Source of the DNA: Fen-671 sp035502515
GTDB taxonomy: Bacteria; Actinomycetota; Acidimicrobiia; Acidimicrobiales; Palsa-688
Direction of reading: 5' to 3'
NCBI GenBank assembly: GCA_035502515.1
Contig: DATJUH010000239.1
Coordinates: 1 to 16,649 of the forward strand
DNA length: 16,649 nucleotides
Each line of letters opens with the position of its first letter. The stretch's first letter is position 1. Shown one piece after another: positions 1 to 5,694 of the stretch. Below the pieces are notes generated by a model. The model was not told where the DNA came from, searched no databases, and was given only the letters and a program-made list of their open reading frames with translations. A program made the translations under genes and the position numbers.

Positions 1-917
1 GCAGCCCACGTGAGCCCAGCGTGACGGAGGTCGTGAAACCGGAAACAGAGCCCGGTTGCGTGCAGCGCTGGAGTCCACACCTGGTGGTAGAAGTGGCCGC
101 GGCGCAGGTAGGCGCCGTCTGACCCGGGGAAGAGCAACGCAAGCGGGTGCGACCCGATCGCGGCCAGATGAGCTTCGACCGCGGGCAGCACGTTCGGAGG
201 GATTGCAACGGCCCGCCGCCCGGCTTCAGTTTTGGGAGGCCCGACGAAGCGGTCGCCGTTGGCGAGCTCGGTGACGGCTTCGGTGACAACGACCTCCCCG
301 TGGAGGAGGTCGACCTGCTGGCGGCGTAGCGCCGCCAGTTCCCCGAACCGAAGTGCGCACCATGAAGCAAATAACACCATTGCCTTGAAACGGTCGGGAA
401 CAGCCTCGGCGAGTGCGTCGACCTCGGCAACCGTCGGGATGGGTCGCTTGACCACTCGTTCTCCCGACGCTCCCTTGACGGCCACAGGGGACTTGACGAT
501 GTAGCCGTCAGTGGCGGCGGCCTTCATGACCTGGGCAAGCAGCCGGTAAGCCTTCGGCGCCATCTTCGGGCGTTCGATGACGAGCTTTTGATGCCATGCG
601 ATCACCGTCGACACGGTGATCGCCGACAGGGATATATCACCGAGCACCGGCAACAAGTAATCCCTCAGCAGGTAGTTGTACATTTCCAGCGTCCTGGGCC
701 GGAGTTGACCTTGGCAATCGGCCCATCCAGTGGCGTATTCGCTGAACGTGACACGACCCGCTCTGGGGTCGACCCACTGACCGCGGTTGATATCGGTCTC
801 CTTCGCGGACAACCACACTTGAGCGTCGGTCTTCGAGGCGTAAGTGTCAGGAGCGATGTGCCTCTGCCCCTCATGCCAATAGCTCGCCTGATATCTGCCG
901 GAAGGAAGCTTCCGCAC
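1..917 (-). CDS. Phage-type tyrosine recombinase/integrase, 3' end beyond the window
   Basis: Site-specific tyrosine recombinase of the kind that integrates prophages or ICEs; 305 codons are visible and the C-terminus, including the catalytic Tyr, lies left of base 1. In order it shows an N-terminal segment (RKLPSGRYQASYW), a SAM-like core-binding domain (about residues 55-140, with PRTLEMYNYLLRDYL) and a catalytic domain. Box I is ALRFGELAALR with Arg190, a beta-hairpin Lys is in GPPKTEAGRRAV, and box II is HDLRH at 295-299. The start is uncertain. The GTG at 917 is the only standard start after the in-frame TAG at 955-957, but homologue-like sequence (PRRRHFGS) continues upstream to an ATA codon at 944-942. 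GC content looks lower than in neighbouring genes. Its 5' end points at the 3' end of a tRNA-Thr gene 143 bp away, which fits an element inserted at that tRNA. The recombinase family is clear; activity is unknown. Confidence 0.9.
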   Translation of the reverse strand, partial: MRKLPSGRYQASYWHEGQRHIAPDTYASKTDAQVWLSAKETDINRGQWVDPRAGRVTFSEYATGWADCQGQLRPRTLEMYNYLLRDYLLPVLGDISLSAITVSTVIAWHQKLVIERPKMAPKAYRLLAQVMKAAATDGYIVKSPVAVKGASGERVVKRPIPTVAEVDALAEAVPDRFKAMVLFASWCALRFGELAALRRQQVDLLHGEVVVTEAVTELANGDRFVGPPKTEAGRRAVAIPPNVLPAVEAHLAAIGSHPLALLFPGSDGAYLRRGHFYHQVWTPALHATGLCFRFHDLRHAGLTWA

Positions 918-960
918 GCTTCCGAAGTGGCGTCGCCGAGGTATGTGGAAAGACTAATGG

Positions 961-990
961 CTCGCGCACGATCGCGCACGATCGCGCACG
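961..990. repeat. 3 x 10-bp tandem repeat between integrase and tRNA
   Basis: Three copies of (a/c)tcgcgcacg stand head to tail, followed by the related tagcgcgcat. They lie between the integrase 5' end and the tRNA 3' end, where arm-type integrase or excisionase sites are often found. That role is an inference; simple slippage repeats are equally possible. Confidence 0.6.
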
Positions 991-1059
991 TAGCGCGCAT
1001 GAGCCAACAGTGCTCAGTCGCCAATTCCGCCATATATGCCTTCTGAACTGCCCTTTCGG

Positions 1060-1080
1060 TGGAGCCCGGGAGGAGAATCG
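1060..1080. other. Possible attachment-site core (tRNA 3' end)
   Basis: Integrases that use tRNA genes normally recombine within the T-arm and acceptor 3' half, leaving the tRNA whole at one end of the element. Here the T-arm, acceptor strand and CCA (minus strand) directly face the integrase gene. The matching second copy would have to lie left of the window, so this is a positional inference only. Confidence 0.3.
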
Positions 1081-1133
1081 AACTCCTGTCGCCTGATTAC
1101 AAGGCAGGTGCTCTACCGTTGAGCTACCCGGGC
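1060..1133 (-). tRNA. tRNA-Thr (anticodon TGT), CCA encoded
   Basis: On the minus strand a 74-nt cloverleaf can be folded by eye. The acceptor GCCCGGG pairs with CCCGGGC, and the D-arm is GCTC/GAGC. The anticodon loop is CTTGTAA with U33 and anticodon TGT, the T-arm is AGGAG/CTCCT with loop TTCGATT, the discriminator is T, and CCA is encoded. TGT reads ACA (Thr). The last anticodon-stem pair is a C-T mismatch, a small oddity. The sequence just downstream of its 3' end carries the integrase gene. Confidence 0.93.
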
Positions 1134-1278
1134 CTTCTGGCACAATTGTGCACGAAAAGCATGCCCGATCGGGACAGCGAACGCCACGAGTATCCGTGCC
1201 TCTCTTGCGCCCGCCATCGGGCCCGCCCATAAGCTAGGTTCCTTGATTGCAACCTTCCCAGGTGGCAGGGTTAGCCGA

Positions 1279-1539
1279 ATGGCACTCTGCGATCGTGACC
1301 GGGCCGTCCTCGACGTCGAACGCAATTGGTGGCTCGATGGCCGGAGCAAGACCGAGGTCGTCAGAGCACGGCTTCGCATGTCGCTGTCGCGTTATAACCA
1401 GCTGCTGGGAGAGCTGCTTGCGAACAAGGACGCTGAGGCCTACGACCCGCTGGTTGTGCGCCGTGTCAGGCGGGCCAAGGAGCGCCGGCGTTGGGCACTG
1501 ATGGGGGCGCCGCCCGCTAGCGGCCGGCGGGGTAAGTGA
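1279..1539 (+). CDS. DUF3263 small helical protein
   Basis: An 86-residue soluble protein matching the actinobacterial DUF3263 pattern: an N-terminal CDRDRAVLDVERNWW stretch, then KTEVVRARLRMSLSRYNQLLGELL, YDPLVVRRVRR and a basic tail. The middle part reads like a helix-turn-helix, so a DNA-associated role is possible, but the function is not established to my knowledge. The ATG at 1279 was chosen over the in-frame upstream start at 1243 because the family similarity begins here and a weak purine-rich stretch (caggg) lies upstream. Its TGA overlaps the GTG of the next gene (GTGA), so the two are probably translationally coupled. In Mycobacterium tuberculosis the DUF3263 gene Rv0430 likewise precedes the LytR_C gene Rv0431. 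Confidence 0.85.
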   Translation: MALCDRDRAVLDVERNWWLDGRSKTEVVRARLRMSLSRYNQLLGELLANKDAEAYDPLVVRRVRRAKERRRWALMGAPPASGRRGK

Positions 1540-2159
1540 GCACCCAGTTCCCCTCTGGTGATCCCGGCGATCCGGGCGGCGCCGGTGGCCCGCCCCGGCC
1601 GCCAAGGACGTCACAGCCCATTCGAGCCATCCTGGTAGTGGTCGTGGTTGTTGCCATCGGAGTTCTGGTCCTGGCCCGCATGAGCACACCTGGTAGTACG
1701 GCCGCCACAACAAGCAGTGGTACATCGACCACTACGACGGTGGCGGGAGCGAGGACCACAACTACCAGCACCACGACGACAACTGTGCCCACTTCTTCGA
1801 CGACCACCACCACGGTGCCCGCGTCGTCGGTCACCGTGCTCGTCTTGAACGGGTGGACGACGCCGCACGCTGCTCTCTACTTCCAGATGAAGCTTTCCAA
1901 GGAAGGATATGACACCCTGGCGCCAAATAATGCCGCCATAAATACCGTAAAGACGTCAGAGATCTTGATTGCGCAGGGCACCGCCAAGAGCACGAACGCC
2001 TATCAAGTGGCGGGCATTGTCGGCGTGGGGCCGGCCCAAGTGGAGACACTTACCGCAACCAATAGCACCGCCGTTCCGCCGAGCATGTTGCACCTCGCCG
2101 ATCTCATCGTCGTTGTTGGGCAAGACATCTCGGGCCAGGTTCCCACCGGTTACAGCTAA
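1536..2159 (+). CDS. Membrane-anchored LytR_C domain protein (VirR-like)
   Basis: A 207-residue single-pass envelope protein. Residues 1-28 are a Gly/Pro-rich cytoplasmic tail, about 29-47 a transmembrane helix (IRAILVVVVVVAIGVLVLA), about 55-96 a Thr-rich extracellular linker (TTTST, TTTTVP), and about 98-195 a LytR C-terminal domain opening with VTVLVLNG. The GTG start overlaps the upstream stop and has a G-rich stretch (ggcgggg) before it. The LytR_C family is found alone or behind LytR-CpsA-Psr ligases; the mycobacterial relative VirR (Rv0431) is linked to cell-wall integrity and vesicle release. A comparable envelope role is inferred. The TAA shares bases with the stop codon of the converging WYL regulator, leaving no room for a terminator between them. 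Confidence 0.85.
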   Translation: MSTQFPSGDPGDPGGAGGPPRPPRTSQPIRAILVVVVVVAIGVLVLARMSTPGSTAATTSSGTSTTTTVAGARTTTTSTTTTTVPTSSTTTTTVPASSVTVLVLNGWTTPHAALYFQMKLSKEGYDTLAPNNAAINTVKTSEILIAQGTAKSTNAYQVAGIVGVGPAQVETLTATNSTAVPPSMLHLADLIVVVGQDISGQVPTGYS

Positions 2160-3133
2160 CAGCCGGGAGCGGCCTCGGTGCTCACCGGGACGCCGTGGGC
2201 ACGGGCCACCTGTTGAGCGATTGACAGCACTCCTGCGCGCAGCTCGGGTGGGTCGATCACCTCGAACGGGAGCCCCAACTCGATGAGGTACCCGGTCAGC
2301 CATATGGCGTCATCCACGCCCATCTTCAAGGTCGCGGAGCCACCGTTGTCCTCGACCGAACCGATGTGCGGCGGCACCCGTTTGGAGACTTCATCAGCCG
2401 GTGTGTCGAACCTCACCACCGCTCGATAGTGGTAGCCCGTGGTGGTAATCGCCTCAGCGACCAGACGGCCCGGGTCCGCCAGCGGTCTCGGAGTGAACGT
2501 GTGGCCTGTGAGGCGGACCGCCTTGGCCCGGTCCACCCGGAACGTACGCCAGTCACGTCGGTCCAGGTCGTAGGCGACGAGGTACCAGCGGCGGTCAGTA
2601 GCAACCAGCCGGTGAGGTTCAACCCGCCGGGTGCTCGTTTTCCCCTCACGAGAGCTGTACCCGAAAGAAACGAGTTCATGGGCTTCGCAGCCTTGGGCCA
2701 GGGCGGCCAGTTGCGCTGCGGGGACTGTATCCACATGCCCCATTAGGGGGACGGTTGCGGCTCGCAGCGCCTTCACCTGGCGTTGCAGGCGAGGCGGCAG
2801 GAGCCTGTCGACCCTGGCTAGGGTGGCCAGGGTGGCCCGCTCGATCCCGGGTACCGCCACCCCGGCGGAAACACCCAGGAGCACCGCCACGGCCATGGCC
2901 TCGTCCTCGTCGAGGAGGAGCGGTGGCATGTCTGTGCCGACGCCGAGCCGATAACCGCCGGCTGTGCCCGGGGTACTGTCGATGCGGTAGCCGAGGTTGC
3001 GGACCCGGTCGACGTCGCGCCGGACGGTGCGGCTGTCGACGCCGAGCCGGTTGGCGAGCTCCTGGCCGGACCAGGAGGGGCGTCTCTGGAGCAACGCGAG
3101 CAGCTGCAATAGCCGGCCGGCGGTATCTGCCAC
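2156..3133 (-). CDS. WYL-domain transcriptional regulator (HTH_11 + WYL)
   Basis: A 325-residue cytoplasmic DNA-binding regulator of the YafY/PafBC type. Residues about 2-60 form a DeoR-like winged HTH (ELANRLGVDSRTVRRDVDRV, then a wing ending GGYRLG). A linker follows, then a WYL ligand-sensing domain with the RWYLVAYDLDR motif around residue 183, and a C-terminal extension typical of the family. The GTG at 3133 gives the common N-terminus MADTAGRLLQLL; the GTG at 3151 adds six residues and is an alternative, while an ATG at 3196 would overlap the divergent ORF. The gene diverges from a small ORF, and ggac/gtcc repeats lie between the two starts, so autoregulation is plausible. The ligand and targets are not visible. 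Confidence 0.93.
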   Translation of the reverse strand: MADTAGRLLQLLALLQRRPSWSGQELANRLGVDSRTVRRDVDRVRNLGYRIDSTPGTAGGYRLGVGTDMPPLLLDEDEAMAVAVLLGVSAGVAVPGIERATLATLARVDRLLPPRLQRQVKALRAATVPLMGHVDTVPAAQLAALAQGCEAHELVSFGYSSREGKTSTRRVEPHRLVATDRRWYLVAYDLDRRDWRTFRVDRAKAVRLTGHTFTPRPLADPGRLVAEAITTTGYHYRAVVRFDTPADEVSKRVPPHIGSVEDNGGSATLKMGVDDAIWLTGYLIELGLPFEVIDPPELRAGVLSIAQQVARAHGVPVSTEAAPGC

Positions 3134-3155
3134 ACCACGATTTTGTTCCACATTG

Positions 3156-3193
3156 AGGACGGGAACTGTCCTAAAGCCCGGCGATGCTGTCCT
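3156..3193. promoter_or_regulatory. Candidate operator in the WYL/small-gene divergent region
   Basis: An inverted repeat aggac-N7-gtcct (3156-3172) is followed by a third half-site. The heptamer ctgtcct occurs at 3166-3172 and again at 3187-3193, exactly 21 bp apart, or two helical turns. It covers nearly all the space between the regulator start and the divergent ATG at 3195. Operator function is inferred from this geometry. Confidence 0.35.
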
Positions 3194-3194
3194 C

Positions 3195-3443
3195 ATGACT
3201 AACCCATACGCACTCCGGGCGCTTGCACAGGCTCGCGAAGACGACATCCGGCGGGCGTTTACGGGTACCCGTCACCTCCACGAGCTTCCTCGTCAGCGGC
3301 CTCGTAGCCTGAGGAGCCTCACGTCTCTACTGCTTGGGCGCCGGCGATCCCACCCGGACCCGGTCCAGCTCCGAGTGGTGCGGTCTACGCTCGAGCCGAC
3401 CTCGTTCAACGGGCAGGCGTCCGCTCGCCTTCACTGCCAGTAG
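3195..3443 (+). CDS. Small basic hypothetical protein divergent from the WYL regulator
   Basis: An 82-residue ORF starting MTNPYALRALAQAREDDIRR, with an Arg-rich, probably helical first half and a low-complexity second half. The opening NPYALRALAQAR resembles short uncharacterised actinobacterial proteins, but I do not recognise a named family. No clear Shine-Dalgarno precedes the ATG. Its ATG sits one base after a ctgtcct half-site, so expression may be controlled by the neighbouring regulator. The antisense frame of the regulator runs into this region, so a chance ORF cannot be excluded, especially for its 3' half. Confidence 0.5.
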   Translation: MTNPYALRALAQAREDDIRRAFTGTRHLHELPRQRPRSLRSLTSLLLGRRRSHPDPVQLRVVRSTLEPTSFNGQASARLHCQ

Positions 3444-3569
3444 CCGGTACTCGCAGCAGCAACGTCGGCAGCGTTGCCGGGCGTTTGGCCGGCTGCCCTC
3501 CCGTCGGGGGCCAACGGCCGGCGGGGCCGAGGGCCGGCAGCGCCTTGGCGTGGCGGTAACGTCGTCGCT

Positions 3570-4247
3570 GTGGCGCTGAGCTTGCGACCGCTACGGCGGG
3601 AAGATTTTGCGTTGCTGTCGCAATGGCTTTCGCAGCCTCACGTAGAACCGTGGTGGCGAGAAGACTACGACCCCGAATCGATCGAACGCCGATACGGCCC
3701 CTCCGTGGACGGGACCGACCGTACGCAGATGCTTATCGTCGAGCGGGACGGCAGCCCGGTGGCCTTTGTCCAGCTTTACTTGCTCGATGACAACCCGGAC
3801 TGGAAACGGGCGTTGGCCTCGGCCGGGGCGTATGACGATGCCGCCGGGATCGACTACCTGATCGGAGACGAGGGGGCCATAGGAAAGGGACTGGGCCCGC
3901 AGATCATCGATAGCCTCACGGAGATGGCCTGGCAGTGCTACCCCGGCGTCCTCGAGGTCGTGGCGGCCGTTCAGCAGGACAACCGGCGGTCATGGCGGGC
4001 ACTCGAGAAGGCGGGCTTTGACCGGGCCTGGACCGGCGATATCAGGTCCGAGGACCCCAGCGACAACGGGCCCAGCTACGTCTACGTGCGCCGGCGCACC
4101 GCTGCCGCCCCAGCCCAAGCTGTCCCAGCCCAACCTGTCCCAGCCCAACCTGCCGGTAATCGGCCCGCCGGGCCCCAGCTTGCCGCAGCCAAACCGTCCG
4201 AGGCCCAGCCAGCCGGACCACAACCGGCCAAAGCAAGCAATCGGTAA
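3570..4247 (+). CDS. GNAT acetyltransferase, AAC(6')-type, with Pro/Ala/Gln tail
   Basis: A 225-residue GNAT enzyme that transfers an acetyl group from acetyl-CoA to an amine. LRPLRREDFALLSQWL, then HVEPWW, match the N-terminus of the aminoglycoside 6'-N-acetyltransferase / Acetyltransf_8 group. The acetyl-CoA loop is GAIGKGLG (103-109 region), and VQQDNRRSWRALEKAGF (134-150) is the conserved C-terminal motif. From residue about 177 a low-complexity tail rich in Pro, Ala and Gln follows, encoded partly by a 3 x 15-bp repeat and absent from typical members. The GTG at 3570 was chosen because the in-frame extension to 3474 is low complexity and unlike the family. The substrate is unknown; resistance should not be assumed, since siderophore and other amine acetylases share this fold. 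The glycerate kinase gene starts 3 bp downstream. Confidence 0.85.
   Translation: MALSLRPLRREDFALLSQWLSQPHVEPWWREDYDPESIERRYGPSVDGTDRTQMLIVERDGSPVAFVQLYLLDDNPDWKRALASAGAYDDAAGIDYLIGDEGAIGKGLGPQIIDSLTEMAWQCYPGVLEVVAAVQQDNRRSWRALEKAGFDRAWTGDIRSEDPSDNGPSYVYVRRRTAAAPAQAVPAQPVPAQPAGNRPAGPQLAAAKPSEAQPAGPQPAKASNR
4111..4155 (+). repeat. 3 x 15-bp in-frame repeat in the acetyltransferase tail
   Basis: Three units of cagcccaa(g/c)ctg(t/c)cc-type sequence at 4111-4125, 4126-4140 and 4141-4155. They encode Pro/Ala/Gln residues (AQAVP, AQPVP, AQPAG) in the C-terminal extension. The 15-bp period keeps the reading frame. Confidence 0.8.
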
Positions 4248-4250
4248 GTC

Positions 4251-5264
4251 GTGCCCCGCCTGGTCGCCGCGCCCGACAAGTACCGTGGCACGCTCTCGGC
4301 CCGGGACGCGGTGGCGGCCATTGTCGCGGCGGCGGCCGGGGCGGGATGGGACTGTGACGTCGCGCCGGTTTCCGATGGAGGAGAAGGCTTTCTCGAGGTC
4401 TTCGCTGATTTCGGGAGCGCGCAGATGGCCCGCGCCAGCGGGCCCCTCGGTCGGCCATTACAGGTCCCCTGGGTCCTCGGGCACGACGTTGACCAACCTG
4501 GCCGAGCTGTGGCCGTGGTCGAATCTGCCCTGGCGATCGGCCTGGCCACCATCGGGGGGGCGGAGAACAACGACCCTATGGCCGCCAGCACTGCCGGCGT
4601 GGGCCAGGTAATCGCCGCGGCGGCCCGGGCGGGGGCGAAGCAGGTGCTGATCGGGATGGGCGGTTCCGCAACGACGGACGGGGGCCTGGGGGCCGTAGAG
4701 GTACTTGCGCCCAATGGACGACGTCCAGCCGCAGAGCTGCTCGTGGCCTGTGACGTCGAGACGACCTTCCTCGACGCGGCCGCAATTTTTTCGCCTCAGA
4801 AGGGAGCCGCGCCGGCGCAGGTCCAACTGCTCAAGCGCCGCTTGGAACGCGTAGCCCAGGTCTACGAGGAGCGTTTCGGGGTGGACGTTCGCTCCCTCAA
4901 GGGCAGCGGAGCGGCGGGAGGCCTCGGCGGGGGGTTGGCCGCCATCGGGGCGAAGCTGGTCCCCGGGTTTGACCTGGTCGCCGAGAAGCTGTCCCTGGCC
5001 GACCGTATCGCCGCCGCCGACCTGGTGGTCACCGGCGAGGGGTACCTCGACAAGCAAAGCTTCGCCGGCAAGGCGGTGGGAGGGGTGGTCCAGCTCGCCG
5101 CCAAAGCTGGTGTCCCTGTACTCGTGGTGGTGGGCGACAGCGAGCCTGGTGCTCCCATCCCCTTCGTGTCCATGGTCGAGCGCTTCGGCCGCGACCGCTC
5201 CTTTGACGAAGCCGGGCCTTGCATCACCGAGGTCGTGGGGGAGTGGCTCACGTCCGCCCGTTAG
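4251..5264 (+). CDS. Glycerate 2-kinase (GlxK/GarK family)
   Basis: A 337-residue cytoplasmic kinase phosphorylating D-glycerate to 2-phosphoglycerate, which links glyoxylate, serine or sugar-acid breakdown to glycolysis. Family signatures appear in order: APDKYRGTLSARDA (7-20), PVSDGGEGF (39-47), GMGGSATTDGG (135-145), CDVETTF and SPQKGA (167-186), LKGSGAAGGLGGGL (216-229) and DLVVTGEGYLDKQSFAGKA (257-275). It is somewhat shorter than the roughly 375 residues usual for the family, mainly in the middle, but all core motifs are present. The GTG at 4251 begins 3 bp after the acetyltransferase stop, so the two are probably co-transcribed. Whether it acts in glyoxylate or another pathway is not shown by the neighbours. 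Confidence 0.95.
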   Translation: MPRLVAAPDKYRGTLSARDAVAAIVAAAAGAGWDCDVAPVSDGGEGFLEVFADFGSAQMARASGPLGRPLQVPWVLGHDVDQPGRAVAVVESALAIGLATIGGAENNDPMAASTAGVGQVIAAAARAGAKQVLIGMGGSATTDGGLGAVEVLAPNGRRPAAELLVACDVETTFLDAAAIFSPQKGAAPAQVQLLKRRLERVAQVYEERFGVDVRSLKGSGAAGGLGGGLAAIGAKLVPGFDLVAEKLSLADRIAAADLVVTGEGYLDKQSFAGKAVGGVVQLAAKAGVPVLVVVGDSEPGAPIPFVSMVERFGRDRSFDEAGPCITEVVGEWLTSAR

Positions 5265-5570
5265 GGCGCCGATACTCGAACTTGGTGCAAAAGACGTAAT
5301 TTATGGCGTTTTCATGCAATTTTCGCGCCAAAGCGCGACCAGTTTGACCTGCTGCACCGAGAAGGCGTTCTTGGGCCGCACGCCCGCGCCCTCGACCCCT
5401 CCAGCCTCTACACTTCGCCCTCGACACTCCACCCTCCTCCGTCCACCAGGAAGTCCGGTCGGGGGCTTCTTCCGCCCCGGGAGCAGCACCGTCCCCAGGA
5501 AGAGGGAACTGCCGGTTCGTGGGTCGCCCTTAAGCGGCTGGCGGGGCGGCCTTTAAGCCCGTAACATGGT
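5265..5570. other. Intergenic region upstream of the riboswitch
   Basis: No convincing gene was found here. The first part (about 5286-5322) is AT-rich for this genome and is followed by the inverted repeat tcgcgc-CAAA-gcgcga (5323-5338), which has no trailing T run. About 5380-5455 is strikingly pyrimidine-rich, with two imperfect copies of a cgccctcgac...ctcca motif. The end contains the probable promoter of the riboswitch transcript. Confidence 0.6.
5539..5567 (+). promoter_or_regulatory. Possible promoter of the SAM-riboswitch transcript
   Basis: A TAACAT hexamer at 5562-5567 lies a few bases before the riboswitch P1 strand, where a -10 box is expected. Seventeen bases upstream is a poor -35 match (tggcgg). 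Only position and the -10 match support this. Confidence 0.28.
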
Positions 5571-5572
5571 TG

Positions 5573-5688
5573 GCGATCATCCAGAGCGGCTGAGGGACGG
5601 GCCCGTTGACGCCGCGGCAACCAGTGGGGCGGGCTGCCTCCAAGAGCAGCCCGGCACATGGTGCCAATGCCCGAGACGATGAGAGGAG
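5573..5688 (+). promoter_or_regulatory. SAM-clan riboswitch (SAM-I core, SAM-I/IV-like periphery)
   Basis: The S-box core is readable: AGAGCGGCTGAGGGACGGG, then the CCGTTGACGCC segment, GGCAACC, GGTGCCAA and GATGAGAG. P1 pairs tcatc (5577-5581) with gatga (5678-5682). P2 starts with gcggc (5586-5590) against gccgc (5611-5615). P3 is gggctgc/gcagccc (5631-5637/5646-5652) with loop ctccaaga. A normal SAM-I P4 hairpin is not evident; only about a dozen bases separate GGTGCCAA from P1. The P3 loop CTCC can pair with GGAG in the Shine-Dalgarno AGGAG (5684-5688), 6 nt before the GTG at 5695. This resembles the PK-2 pseudoknot of SAM-IV and SAM-I/IV RNAs. No terminator follows, so SAM probably represses translation. 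The SAM-clan call is strong, the subclass moderate. Confidence 0.9.
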
Positions 5689-5694
5689 CAAGCC

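Noticed and set aside
665..1033. A 122-residue minus-strand frame overlapping the integrase
   Set aside because: The integrase frame through the same bases has clear recombinase motifs; this one has none.
4018..4611. Second plus-strand frame across the acetyltransferase tail and kinase start
   Set aside because: It is Pro/Ser-rich and overlaps two genes that have recognisable family motifs in another frame.
5323..5338. Inverted repeat tcgcgc-CAAA-gcgcga as a kinase terminator
   Set aside because: The stem is short and no T run follows; the T-rich bases precede it, so a Rho-independent terminator is not supported.
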